From: Pelosinus propionicus DSM 13327
Lineage (GTDB): Bacteria; Bacillota; Negativicutes; DSM-13327
Assembly: GCF_900114615.1 (NCBI RefSeq)
Contig: NZ_FOTS01000022.1
Coordinates: forward strand, 1 to 64,000
DNA length: 64,000 bases
Reading direction: 5' to 3'
The first letter of the stretch is position 1, and each line of letters begins with the position of its first letter. The notes under the pieces are model-generated. The model was given only the letters and a program-made list of their open reading frames with translations. It ran no database searches and was not told the DNA's origin. The translations under genes and the position numbers were made by a program. Below are positions 44,572 to 53,021 of the stretch, in pieces.

Positions 44572-45519
44572 TTATTTCGATTTTCTTGCCAATACTTTTT
44601 GCGCTGCCAAAACAATATCATTAGCTACAAGATGGTACTTAACAGCCAGTTCTTCTGGCGTACCACTCTCCCCAAAGGTATCTTGAATACCTATCATTTC
44701 AACAGGTACTGGTTTATTTTTTACCAATACTTCAGAAACAGCGCTGCCAAGCCCTCCGGCAACCTGATGTTCTTCAGCAGTAACAATTGCCTTGGTTTCC
44801 TCTGCAGCTTGCAATACAACAGCTTCATCCAAAGGCTTTATCGTATGCATGTTAATAACTCTAGCCGAGATTCCCATTGCTGCTAATTGTTCATTAGCCA
44901 ATAGAGCCTCATAAACAATAGGACCACAAGCAATAATTGTTACGTCCATCCCCTCCTTTAGCACATTAGCTTTACCAATTTCAAAAAAATCCCTTTCTTC
45001 AGTAAATACAGGCGTTGCTTCTCTAGCAAACCGCAAGTAGCAAGGTCCTTTTACACTAGCTGCTGCAATGGTAGCCTTCTTAGCTTCAACTGCATCACAA
45101 GGAACCATTACTTGCATGTGAGGCAATACTCTCATTAAAGCAATATCTTCTAACGCTTGATGGGTAGCGCCATCAGGACCAACAGAAATCCCGCCGTGAG
45201 CTCCGGCAATTTTAACATTCAGCTCTGAATAACAAATCGTAGTTCTAATTTGATCCCATGCTCTGCCTGTAACAAAAACACCGTAAGTAGTTGCAAAAGG
45301 GATTTTTCCTCCTAAAGACAGCCCTGCCGCTGTACCAAGCATATCCTGCTCCGCAATACCAAGATCAAAAAACCGCTCTGGAAACTTATCGGCAAACCAA
45401 TCAGATCGTGTTGATTTTGCAAGATCCGCATCTAATACTACAACTTCTGAATTCGTTGCCCCAAGTTCAATTAGCCCATGACCATAACCATCTCGATTTG
45501 GTAACATTTTTATGCTCAT
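44572..45519 (-). CDS. transketolase, C-terminal subunit
   Basis: The product is 315 residues, with the pyrimidine-binding and C-terminal domains of a split transketolase. DADLAKSTRSDWF, FFDLGIAEQDMLGTAAGLSL (catalytic Glu near 55), the FATTYGVF loop, and HGGISVGPDGATHQALED are present. It works with the N-terminal subunit, encoded 2 bases upstream, to transfer two-carbon ketol units using thiamine diphosphate. Split pairs in catabolic clusters are often devoted to unusual ketoses (for example apulose-type pathways) rather than the pentose-phosphate route. Confidence 0.92.
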   Translation of the reverse strand: MSIKMLPNRDGYGHGLIELGATNSEVVVLDADLAKSTRSDWFADKFPERFFDLGIAEQDMLGTAAGLSLGGKIPFATTYGVFVTGRAWDQIRTTICYSELNVKIAGAHGGISVGPDGATHQALEDIALMRVLPHMQVMVPCDAVEAKKATIAAASVKGPCYLRFAREATPVFTEERDFFEIGKANVLKEGMDVTIIACGPIVYEALLANEQLAAMGISARVINMHTIKPLDEAVVLQAAEETKAIVTAEEHQVAGGLGSAVSEVLVKNKPVPVEMIGIQDTFGESGTPEELAVKYHLVANDIVLAAQKVLARKSK

Positions 45520-45521
45520 TA

Positions 45522-46352
45522 TTAGTTCCCCTTCCCATAGATATCATCTAATGCGATTTGCAGCTCTTTTTCATTGCAACTTTTGCCATGCCAGCCTGCA
45601 ACATTCTCCATGAAAGAGCAGCCTTTTCCTTTAACAGTAGTTGCAATGATCACGCTTGGTTTTCCTTTTGTTTGCTTTGCCTCTTCATAAGCAGCAAGAA
45701 CTTGTGAAAGATCATGTCCATCAATTTGGATGGTATGCCAATTGAAAGATTGCCATTTTTCTACTAAGGGAGCAACACCCATAACAGCTTCTACAGTACC
45801 ATCAATTTGTAAATTATTATAGTCAACTAGAGCACAAACTTGATCCAATTTATAGTGTGCGGCAGTCATTACAGCTTCCCATACCTGCCCCTCCTGCAAT
45901 TCTCCATCTCCTAAAAGACAATAAATCCGAAAGCCCTTTTTATTTAATCTAGCCGATAGGGCTAAGCCATTGGCAATCGATAACCCTTGCCCTAAAGAAC
46001 CACTGGAAACTTCTACTCCTGGAAGCAATTTGCTGCTAGGATGTCCTTGCAATTTCGAACCCAATGTACGTAAAGTCAGTAATTCCTCAACAGAAAAGTA
46101 ACCGCTTCTGGCCATCACAGAATAAAGTACTGGACAAACATGACCTTTCGACAAGATAAAACGATCCCGCTCAGGCCATGCTACTTCTTGTGGCCTATGA
46201 TTCATTACGTTAAAATATAAAGCTGTCATTAACTCCACAGCAGAAAGGCTGCCTCCCGGATGACCGGATCCAGCAGCAGCAGTCATTCTTACAATATCTC
46301 CCCGAACATCTTTACAGCTTTTCTTGAGTTCTTCCAAACTTTGTGTATACAA
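45522..46352 (-). CDS. transketolase, N-terminal (thiamine diphosphate-binding) subunit
   Basis: The product is 276 residues. ThDP contacts include SGHPGGSLSAVELMTALYF (about 30-48), the SKGHV segment, and the metal-binding GDGELQEGQVWEAVMTAAHY followed by NNLQIDG. The start is a TTG at 46352 behind GAGAGGGG. It is the first gene of a unit with the C-terminal subunit and dehydrogenase copy 2. A GGT-N6-ACC element 165 bp upstream matches one before the neighbouring GntR gene. Confidence 0.92.
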   Translation of the reverse strand: MYTQSLEELKKSCKDVRGDIVRMTAAAGSGHPGGSLSAVELMTALYFNVMNHRPQEVAWPERDRFILSKGHVCPVLYSVMARSGYFSVEELLTLRTLGSKLQGHPSSKLLPGVEVSSGSLGQGLSIANGLALSARLNKKGFRIYCLLGDGELQEGQVWEAVMTAAHYKLDQVCALVDYNNLQIDGTVEAVMGVAPLVEKWQSFNWHTIQIDGHDLSQVLAAYEEAKQTKGKPSVIIATTVKGKGCSFMENVAGWHGKSCNEKELQIALDDIYGKGN

Positions 46353-46516
46353 AACTTCAGCCCCTCTCCATTTACATTTTACAATCTACCTAATGAATAA
46401 GATATTTTATAACTTTCTAGGAATCATCGATAAAATAGCCCTAGAAAGAAATACACCCGAAAAATATAAAACTAGCATTGCATCACTTAAATACTCTATC
46501 GATAATCGACTGTCTA

Positions 46517-46529
46517 GGTGATCGTACCA
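46517..46529. promoter_or_regulatory. candidate GntR operator upstream of transketolase genes
   Basis: GGTGATCGTACCA agrees with GGTCATCCTACCA at 47340 in 11 of 13 bases, and both are followed by CTA. The outer GGT/ACC is palindromic, which fits a dimeric GntR protein. Confidence 0.45.
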
Positions 46530-46571
46530 CTAGTTATAAAAAAAATATTTTAAAGCTTTTTTAAAAATAGC

Positions 46572-46595
46572 GAACAGTCATCAAATCGACTGTTC
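46572..46595 (-). terminator. terminator of the second GntR gene
   Basis: GAACAGTC and GACTGTTC form an 8-bp stem. On the minus strand it runs into GCTATTTTT. It lies nine bases past the stop. Confidence 0.7.
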
Positions 46596-46603
46596 CATCT
46601 ACT

Positions 46604-47305
46604 CTATCGTTGCAAAAAAGCACGTTCTATATTTTTGAGATGTTCCAGCATTGCATGAGTAGCCATTTTTGAATCTCTACTTTTTATAGCATTAAAAATG
46701 GTTTCGTGCTCCTTATGATATTTCTCACCGCGCCCTAAAACTTCTAAACTTTTTTCTTTCATAATTGTCCACAAGTGTTTACTCATTTGATCTGTTATTT
46801 CAAGCATTGTTCGATATAATATTTCATTTTTTGCACCTCTTGCAAACGCTAAATGGACTTTTCGATCCAGCTCAAAAGCATGCTGACCTTCGTCTAGATT
46901 ATTTTTTAATGCTTCTAAGGCTGTTTCCATTTCCCCAATTTCTTCTTCAGTAGCCCTCTTAGCAGCAAGACTAACTAACTCTACTTCGATTACTCGTCTT
47001 GCTTCCAATAACTCAAAAGGATTCATCAAACTTTCATCCTCTTTAGAAATTGTCGTCAAATTTGATACTGCATCATGCCTTACAAAAGTGCCTATACCGT
47101 GTCTGACTTCAAGTAGACCAATTGCTTCTAAGACACTGAGTGCCTCTCGCAACGATTGACGTCCAATATTTAAGGCTGAAGATAATGTTCTTTCGGAAGG
47201 AAGGCGCTCACCTGGCTTGAGTTCACCTTGTTCAATAAGTTTGCTAATTTGCCCCACAATTTCAGCATAGGTTTTCGTTTGTTTTACAGATTGAAATTTC
47301 AGCAC
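46604..47305 (-). CDS. FadR-type GntR regulator with FCD domain
   Basis: The product is 233 residues. The HTH reads LPSERTLSSALNIGRQSLREALSVLEAIGLLEVRHGIGTFV (in two parts: recognition helix about 42-55, wing to 77). The FCD part has ELDRKVHLAFARGAKN and two later histidines for metal. It starts at GTG 47305 behind GGAGG. It sits directly upstream of the transketolase unit and has a matching candidate site before its own start. It is clearly distinct from the GntR proteins at 3.6 kb and 40.5 kb. Confidence 0.85.
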   Translation of the reverse strand: MLKFQSVKQTKTYAEIVGQISKLIEQGELKPGERLPSERTLSSALNIGRQSLREALSVLEAIGLLEVRHGIGTFVRHDAVSNLTTISKEDESLMNPFELLEARRVIEVELVSLAAKRATEEEIGEMETALEALKNNLDEGQHAFELDRKVHLAFARGAKNEILYRTMLEITDQMSKHLWTIMKEKSLEVLGRGEKYHKEHETIFNAIKSRDSKMATHAMLEHLKNIERAFLQR

Positions 47306-47339
47306 AGCCCCTCCTTATTTTTTATTTATAAGATAATAC

Positions 47340-47352
47340 GGTCATCCTACCA
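47340..47352. promoter_or_regulatory. candidate GntR operator upstream of the regulator itself
   Basis: GGTCATCCTACCA, 35 bp upstream of the GntR start, is the partner of the site at 46517. It may mediate autoregulation. Confidence 0.45.
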
Positions 47353-47453
47353 CTAACATATATTTTTGATAATTCGCATTAAAAATTAATAATCCTGCAT
47401 AACGCTACTAATAATTTATGTAATTCTCAATTTTTTATGAATTCTCTTTTATT

Positions 47454-47482
47454 TTTACAATTAATCCCATTTGCTATATACT
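47454..47482 (+). promoter_or_regulatory. sigma-A-type promoter for a small plus-strand gene
   Basis: TTTACA (47454-47459), a 17-base spacer and TATACT (47477-47482) match the housekeeping promoter. It points to the 29-codon open frame at 47520, in a region where all neighbouring genes are on the other strand. Confidence 0.6.
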
Positions 47483-47519
47483 GAAATTATAATAAATAAT
47501 TTAAGAGAAGGGTATCAAT

Positions 47520-47609
47520 ATGCAATTCATAAAAAAAATTGGCTTATGGCTTTGGGCCGAATTGAAACGTCACGGAGATCTTGCTTTAAAGATTGGAAGA
47601 ATCGACTGA
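47520..47609 (+). CDS. candidate 29-residue amphipathic small protein
   Basis: ATG at 47520 follows AGAAGGG by seven bases and a good promoter at 47454. The product starts MQFIKKIGLWLWAELKRHG and ends LALKIGRID. Hydrophobic and basic residues alternate as in a membrane-surface amphipathic helix with two Trp, like small membrane peptides or toxins. I know no family. The gap 47306-47678 holds nothing else beyond the operator. There is no obvious terminator. Promoter, ribosome site and frame agree, but the length makes chance possible. Confidence 0.45.
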   Translation: MQFIKKIGLWLWAELKRHGDLALKIGRID

Positions 47610-47678
47610 ATAATGTCTCAACAACTGTCTAGATTCAAATAATCGTATAATGACCCATTCAATCAGTATTCTACAGCA

Positions 47679-48767
47679 TTAGACCGACTCAAGTACTTTT
47701 AGAATATCAGCTGCGGTAGGAGGACAGCCTACTACATATCGTGTGCATTTATTCGTGCAGCGGCCAATGCCAATTCCCTCTAATTCCTTGCCTTGAAAGT
47801 CCTGCCCAATATAGATCGGCTGCTTTATCTTTTTCAACATGTCTCTATCATCCAGGCGCTGAAGTGCATGAACCAAACTGCCATAACAAGCTGAGCAGGC
47901 ACTTTCGGCTGTGACTTTCTTTGTCAAATACCGTACCTTATTCGAAGGCTTAAAGGTACTGCTTTTCTTGAGTCCTACATTATACTCTTGTATTTTAGTT
48001 GCAGCAAGATTACTAGAACCTACCCCCATGCTCTCAGCAATACCAATATACTCAATGTCCTCTTTAGTGTAGCCAAGTAAGGATGCTGCATAGGTATCCA
48101 TCAATACAGGATCTTTTCCAAGTATGATACGATCCATTTGCACAGGATTCCCCCCTTCTTCAAAGGTAAGATCGCCGGCCATGCCATCAACAATAATTAA
48201 TCCAATAGGAATGGCTTTTGCTAAATATCCTATTGGTTTCGTAAGACCCAACGCATGAAACCGTCTCTTTTCCTTATCCGGAATACATCCCTTTAAATTT
48301 TTTAATGCACAAGTCATTAGTGTCTGGCAGTGAGCTTTTAACACTGGAATATTGATTAGAAAATCAACTTGCAGCGGTTTTTGACAAACATTTAATTCCA
48401 TATCTCCGACTTTATGCATGACCGAAGAATCGTCTTTTAAGTCATAAAGAGGTACATTATATTTTCTTGCAAGTTCTTCATAACCACAGATCTTAAAAGC
48501 CCGTTTCGTATTGTCCCCTACCCAGGATCCTTCCATGATACTAATGTTTTTACAACCATGAGTTTGCAGATACTGAATTACGCCTTCCACTATAGAAGGT
48601 GAGGTCGTTGCTCCTTCATTGGCAGGTTTAGCGACAACCAAATTTGGCTTTATGCCAATATGCATATTCACATTTAAATCTTTGATAAGTTGAATATTCT
48701 CTAGCAATTCATAAGTCATTTTTCGTGAATCAGTACCATACATAACGTGAATTTCATTTTTTTCCAT
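47679..48767 (-). CDS. DUF362-domain protein
   Basis: The product is 362 residues. The DUF362 core (about 35-250) has KPNLVVAKPANEGATTSP, INIPVLKAHCQTLMTCALKNLKGCIPD and VDGMAGDLTFEEGG. A C-terminal part has several cysteines (SACSACYGS, GIGRCTNKC, VGCPP). These do not form a standard 2x[4Fe-4S] ferredoxin, but could hold a cluster. The family's chemistry is mostly unknown. It lies at the end of the inositol/sugar operon; AGGAGG precedes the ATG. Confidence 0.8.
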   Translation of the reverse strand: MEKNEIHVMYGTDSRKMTYELLENIQLIKDLNVNMHIGIKPNLVVAKPANEGATTSPSIVEGVIQYLQTHGCKNISIMEGSWVGDNTKRAFKICGYEELARKYNVPLYDLKDDSSVMHKVGDMELNVCQKPLQVDFLINIPVLKAHCQTLMTCALKNLKGCIPDKEKRRFHALGLTKPIGYLAKAIPIGLIIVDGMAGDLTFEEGGNPVQMDRIILGKDPVLMDTYAASLLGYTKEDIEYIGIAESMGVGSSNLAATKIQEYNVGLKKSSTFKPSNKVRYLTKKVTAESACSACYGSLVHALQRLDDRDMLKKIKQPIYIGQDFQGKELEGIGIGRCTNKCTRYVVGCPPTAADILKVLESV

Positions 48768-48837
48768 TGTTCTCCTCCTTTCGATTTTCTAACAATGTAT
48801 CATATTTCTGACCAAAATTCCATTATTAAATTAATAA

Positions 48838-48853
48838 GTATTATCAATAATAC
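48838..48853. promoter_or_regulatory. palindrome upstream of the DUF362 gene
   Basis: GTATTAT-CA-ATAATAC, 7-bp arms, lies 70 bp before the DUF362 start. It resembles the palindrome at the iolG promoter (56862), sharing TCAATAAT, so the same DeoR protein may act here. Confidence 0.4.
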
Positions 48854-48855
48854 GT

Positions 48856-48897
48856 AAAGCAGTATATAACATTTAACGGTGTTACATACTGCTTTTA
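48856..48897 (-). terminator. hairpin after the TIM-barrel gene
   Basis: AAAGCAGTATATAAC (48856-48870) pairs with GTTACATACTGCTTT (48881-48895) with one mismatch. It is about 50 bases past the TIM-barrel stop and may separate it from the DUF362 gene. Confidence 0.6.
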
Positions 48898-48948
48898 TGT
48901 ATTCTGCATGCGAAAAATGAATTATGAATGAATTATTGTGTTCATGCT

Positions 48949-49865
48949 TTATTTGCTAATCGCTTGTCTCAGGGCAATAATTGAAGTTTTTACTCCTTCT
49001 AGTGGAGTCATGGTCATATCTTCCATTTCTAGAGACACATAATCCTCATATCCTACCATCCGGCAAACAGAAAAAAACTCTTTCCACCACAGCAAATCAT
49101 GTCCATATCCTATAGCGACATAATTCCATGAACGCTCCCCAAAACGGTCAATTGTTTTAGTATCTAGCACCCCATTCGCACCTACCATTCTGCGTTCCAA
49201 TCTGGAATCTTTCCCATGAATATGATAAAGTGCCTTATCTAATAAACGTACAGCCTCAATGGGATCTCCTCCCATCCAAAACATATGCCCCGGATCCAAG
49301 TTCATGCCAACCATGTCGCCAACTTCACCCCTAAGTCTAAGAAGGGTTTCGGGATTATATACCAACTGATAGCCATGGTTTTCCAAGGCTATGCATTCTA
49401 TACCACAATTTTCTGCATCCTTTACTAACTTGTGCCATGCAGGAATCGCTACATCTTCCCACTGATAGTCAAGCACATCTTTTGTTTCGGGCGGCCAGCT
49501 TGTTGTCACCCATACAGGCGTGCTATCGCCCTTGCACCCCACTGGCAGGCCGCTCATCATAATAATCTTTTTAATCCCTAACATTTGGGCAAGCTGAAAT
49601 GTCTTTAGGGTTACAGCTAGGTCTTTTTCATATGCCAGAGGATTGCCTGAACAGTTCAGCGCTATTAATTCAATATCTCGCTTTTTTAAGGCATCCATAT
49701 ATTTATCTCTGGCAATTTTACTGTTAACAAGCTCATCAAGATTTAGATGTGCTGCCTTTGACCAGTTGGAATTTCTAATGCCTGAACGCCAAGACTCTGA
49801 ACCATGTCTAACATTTCCTCAAAGTACATATATCCTAGTGAATCAGGTATATAAGATAGCTTCAT
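48949..49865 (-). pseudogene. TIM-barrel sugar isomerase/epimerase, frameshifted near its 5' end
   Basis: An ATG at 49865 behind AAGGAG opens MKLSYIPDSLGYMYFEEM and runs to ALEIPTG, then stops at 49743. A second frame carries NWSKAAHLNLDELV and continues through MDALKKRDIELIALN to a normal end at 48949. Joined, they give a complete xylose-isomerase-like barrel, with GIECIALENHG, GMNLDPGHMFWMGG, YHIHGKDSR and YVSLEMEDMTM as metal strands. The junction near 49760 lacks one base, or seven if a TGN-W motif was lost. The longest intact frame starts at 49698 and lacks the first beta strand. Confidence 0.75.
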
Positions 49866-49879
49866 CGGCAGCTTCTCCT

Positions 49880-50887
49880 TTATCTACCATAAAATGCAGA
49901 ACATTGAGGCATTGTAATGGGAACAATCGTCCCTTTCTCTCTAGCTTCAGTACAAGCATCTGCTGTAATGCATGCAGCATATCCATCCCATGCAGTTGGT
50001 CCTGCTACAACACCTAGCTTTACTCCATCTACCCACTGTTGAAACTCAATATTATATGCTTCAACAAATCGATCTGACCAGTCTGAAAAAATTTCATAGG
50101 ATAATTTTCCATGGGAACGCATCACAACAGCAGCCGGATCCGGAAGACGAATGGTACCAGTTTCACCTACAACTTCACACTGAACATCATATCCATACTG
50201 ACAGCTCACAAAGGACTCTATATCAATTCTGACTCCACTTTGGGTTTCCAATAGCACGATCTGTGGATCACGCAGACCATTTTCTGCAAGACTGGAACTT
50301 TTCGGCAGCAAGACCTGAGCAGTTTTAAAGTCCTCCCCCAGTAACCAGCGCAATACATCAATCTCATGAATAACAGAATTCTTGATACTCATTTCAGTCG
50401 TATGCTTAGGTCCTGGAGTGGGGTTTCGATGTACACAATGAAGCATCAACGGATTGCCGATTTCTCCACTTTCAATGCAAGCTTTAAGTTGTCTGTAACC
50501 GCTATCAAAACGTCTCATAAAGCCAACCTGTACCAGCTGCTTTCCTCCTGCTAATTCAGCTTCTACAATTCTTTTACAATCCTCTTTTGAGGTAGCCAAA
50601 GGCTTTTCGCATAGGACAAATTTTCCTGCTTTAATCGAAGCAGCAACATACTGTGCATGGGTTGGATCCCAGGATGCAATAACAACCGCATCGACCTCTG
50701 CGGCCTCAATGACTTCTTCACCTGTTACATAAAATTTGACGTCATACTTCTTAGCAAGGTTTTTTGCCCGATTCACATTTAGATCAGATAATGCTACAAC
50801 CCTAGCACCTGTAATAACATTAGTGATTCTGCGAATATGATCTTCGCCAATTGCTCCGGTTCCAATCACGCCAATACGCAAATTCAT
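49880..50887 (-). CDS. Gfo/Idh/MocA-family oxidoreductase
   Basis: The protein is 335 residues. The Rossmann loop IGVIGTGAIGEDHIRRI (about 4-20) binds NAD(P). Catalytic Lys is in LCEKPLATSKED (about 94-105) and the active-site His/Asp in IKNSVIHEIDVLRWL (about 170-184). It probably oxidises a cyclitol or sugar at a ring carbon, as inositol 2-dehydrogenases do. It is clearly different from the IolG-like protein at 55634. GGAGG precedes the ATG, and the frameshifted TIM-barrel gene starts 15 bases downstream. Confidence 0.9.
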   Translation of the reverse strand: MNLRIGVIGTGAIGEDHIRRITNVITGARVVALSDLNVNRAKNLAKKYDVKFYVTGEEVIEAAEVDAVVIASWDPTHAQYVAASIKAGKFVLCEKPLATSKEDCKRIVEAELAGGKQLVQVGFMRRFDSGYRQLKACIESGEIGNPLMLHCVHRNPTPGPKHTTEMSIKNSVIHEIDVLRWLLGEDFKTAQVLLPKSSSLAENGLRDPQIVLLETQSGVRIDIESFVSCQYGYDVQCEVVGETGTIRLPDPAAVVMRSHGKLSYEIFSDWSDRFVEAYNIEFQQWVDGVKLGVVAGPTAWDGYAACITADACTEAREKGTIVPITMPQCSAFYGR

Positions 50888-50974
50888 AAAATGTACCTCC
50901 TAAGCTTGCATAAGTTATAGAGATCTTAATGTCTATCGCCCTCATGCAGTACCAATATATTACAACTACAAAGC

Positions 50975-51763
50975 CTATAGCTCTAATAAGTATCTGGCCA
51001 CATTCTTGGATTCTTTTGATGGAATAAGTTCAAAGCCTATCATTCCATCATAAGCAAGCCGCCGCAAGCACTCCATCACATTCTTATAATTTATTTCTCC
51101 AGTGCCAGGCTCATGTCTGCCTGGCACATCAGCTATATGTATATAACCAATTGATTTTATATATCGAGTTATGGAATCTATAATATTACCTTCATTGACT
51201 TGCATATGGTAAACATCATACAAAATCTTAACGTATTTTGAATTAACTATATCAATTAATGCCACAGCATCCTTAGTATAGGCTAAAAAGTTATTCAAAT
51301 GATCAACTTGTGTATTCAGCGCTTCTACGACTAGCGTAATCTCATATTTTTCTGCAATCGGCACTATTTTTTTTAATACATAAACCATATTAGCAAATTT
51401 TTTATCTGCATTTATTTCATCGAAAGCATTCACTACTCTTCCGCCCTCTCCCAAAGCGTTAGAATGCAGTACAAGGTACTTACAGTCAAGAAATATGGCA
51501 GTTTTTATTGATTCTATGACAAAAGCAATATAAGCATCATTCTCCTCTTGATAGATCATTGAAAAATCTTGATCCCCTGAGAAACTGGCAACGTTCAGCT
51601 TACAACTCTCACATAAGGATTTTATCTTTGTTATATCCTTATCTTTCCATGACCAAAATTCGATATGCTGAAATCCTGCTTCTTTTGCTAAAGTAAAACG
51701 TTCTTCAAAGGGAACTTCCGTAAACATCATTTCAATACATGCTGATTTTTTCATATTAGCCAC
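50975..51763 (-). CDS. hydroxypyruvate isomerase-like TIM-barrel protein
   Basis: The protein is 262 residues. The family segments are visible: FEERFTLAKEAGFQHIEFWSW (about 19-39), LVVEALNTQVDHLNNFLAYT, ILYDVYHMQVNEGN, and IHIADVPGRHEPGTGEINY (about 213-231), the last typical of Hyi. Glutamate and histidine metal ligands are kept. It interconverts hydroxypyruvate and tartronate semialdehyde in glyoxylate metabolism, though Hyi-like proteins also act on keto-inositols. The start is a GTG at 51763 or an ATG nine bases downstream. Confidence 0.82.
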   Translation of the reverse strand: MANMKKSACIEMMFTEVPFEERFTLAKEAGFQHIEFWSWKDKDITKIKSLCESCKLNVASFSGDQDFSMIYQEENDAYIAFVIESIKTAIFLDCKYLVLHSNALGEGGRVVNAFDEINADKKFANMVYVLKKIVPIAEKYEITLVVEALNTQVDHLNNFLAYTKDAVALIDIVNSKYVKILYDVYHMQVNEGNIIDSITRYIKSIGYIHIADVPGRHEPGTGEINYKNVMECLRRLAYDGMIGFELIPSKESKNVARYLLEL

Positions 51764-51946
51764 ATCCGATCCTATTTATCACAATCAAGTGCCACTTCTG
51801 TAAAGAACAACGGTATTACTGTTACAAAAATTTACTTTCTTCCTCTTTTAAGCGCACGCACTGAATTCGCAAAGTACCAGTAAAGAAAGTATAAATGATC
51901 CCATATATGCATGCGCTTGTAAAGATTATTAAATGATATTTGAAAC

Positions 51947-52912
51947 CTATTTACCTAAGATCTTTTTTAAATCATCACTTTTTTGTTTCACATTTTCAGC
52001 ATTAACAATTTCCGTACCAGTATCTATACGATTTTCAATCGCTTCACCCTTAGCAATTTTGACAGCAGCTTCTACACTTTTAAATCCTATATTATAGGGG
52101 CTTTGCGCTACAGATGCATCCAGTTTTCCAGCACTAATAGAAGCCAATGCATCAGGAGAACCATCAAAACCAACAACAATCATTTTCTTGCCAGCATCTT
52201 CTAAGGCTTTGGCTGCTCCTAGCGCCATCTCATCATTCGTGGCAAACACTGCTGCAAATTCTTGTTTACTTTGCAGAATATTTTCGATTACAGTTACAGC
52301 CATGGAACGTTCGCTATTGGCAGGCTGGGTTACAGCCACTTCCAAGCCAGCAGCTTTTAATCCTTCAATACAACCGTTAGCTCGTTCATCATGAGTAGGA
52401 TCGCCTAATGCACCACGTAAAATAACAATTTTCGAACCCTTAGGAAGTTTTTTCCCAAAGTATTCTCCTGCCAGTTTACCACCGTTAAAATTTCCAGTAC
52501 CGACAAAGGAAGCCTTCCCATCCCATGCGGCGTCCGTATCAGCAAGAATTACAGGAATTTTAGCTTCTTTAGCGCGATTAAAAACAGGGATTGCACTCGC
52601 AGCTTGTGAAGGGGCTACAACTAATGCATTTACTTTTCTTGTAACTTGATCTTCAATTAAAGAAATCTGCCCCGTCACATCGGTCTCCGTATTAGGGCCA
52701 AGAACTTTTACTTCAACACCATATTTTTCGCCTGCTGCTTTCGCTCCAGATTCTACGATCTTCCAATAATCACTATTTAATGCTTTTACTACTACCCCAA
52801 CTTTCATTTTTTCGGATGCTTTTTGCGTTTGAGTCTGGGTACTACCACAACCAGCAACTATGAGAGTGACCATCAAAAACAATGCAGCCAACAGAGACAT
52901 GTTTTTTTTCAT
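51947..52912 (-). CDS. sugar/cyclitol ABC transporter substrate-binding lipoprotein (RbsB type)
   Basis: The product is about 321 residues. The signal peptide ends in lipobox LIVAGC, then a Thr/Gln-rich linker and a Peripla_BP_4 fold: VGVVVKALNSDYWKIVESGAKAAGE, IPVILADTDAAW, FATNDEMALGAAKALEDAG, VVGFDGSPDAL and an ending VAQSPYNIGFKSVEAAVKIAKG. AGAGGA selects the ATG at 52912. The matching permease and ATPase genes come just upstream in the operon. IolG-like enzymes beside it make myo-inositol a likely ligand, and ribose-type sugars are possible. Confidence 0.9.
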   Translation of the reverse strand: MKKNMSLLAALFLMVTLIVAGCGSTQTQTQKASEKMKVGVVVKALNSDYWKIVESGAKAAGEKYGVEVKVLGPNTETDVTGQISLIEDQVTRKVNALVVAPSQAASAIPVFNRAKEAKIPVILADTDAAWDGKASFVGTGNFNGGKLAGEYFGKKLPKGSKIVILRGALGDPTHDERANGCIEGLKAAGLEVAVTQPANSERSMAVTVIENILQSKQEFAAVFATNDEMALGAAKALEDAGKKMIVVGFDGSPDALASISAGKLDASVAQSPYNIGFKSVEAAVKIAKGEAIENRIDTGTEIVNAENVKQKSDDLKKILGK

Positions 52913-53021
52913 TCTAATTCCTCTTTTCTCATTTTTTAGTCCCAGAATGTTAGTAATCAGTACCTTTTTCCCCTTACACCTCCTCACATAATATCTTGGA
53001 ACTTAGTCATATACCTTATTT

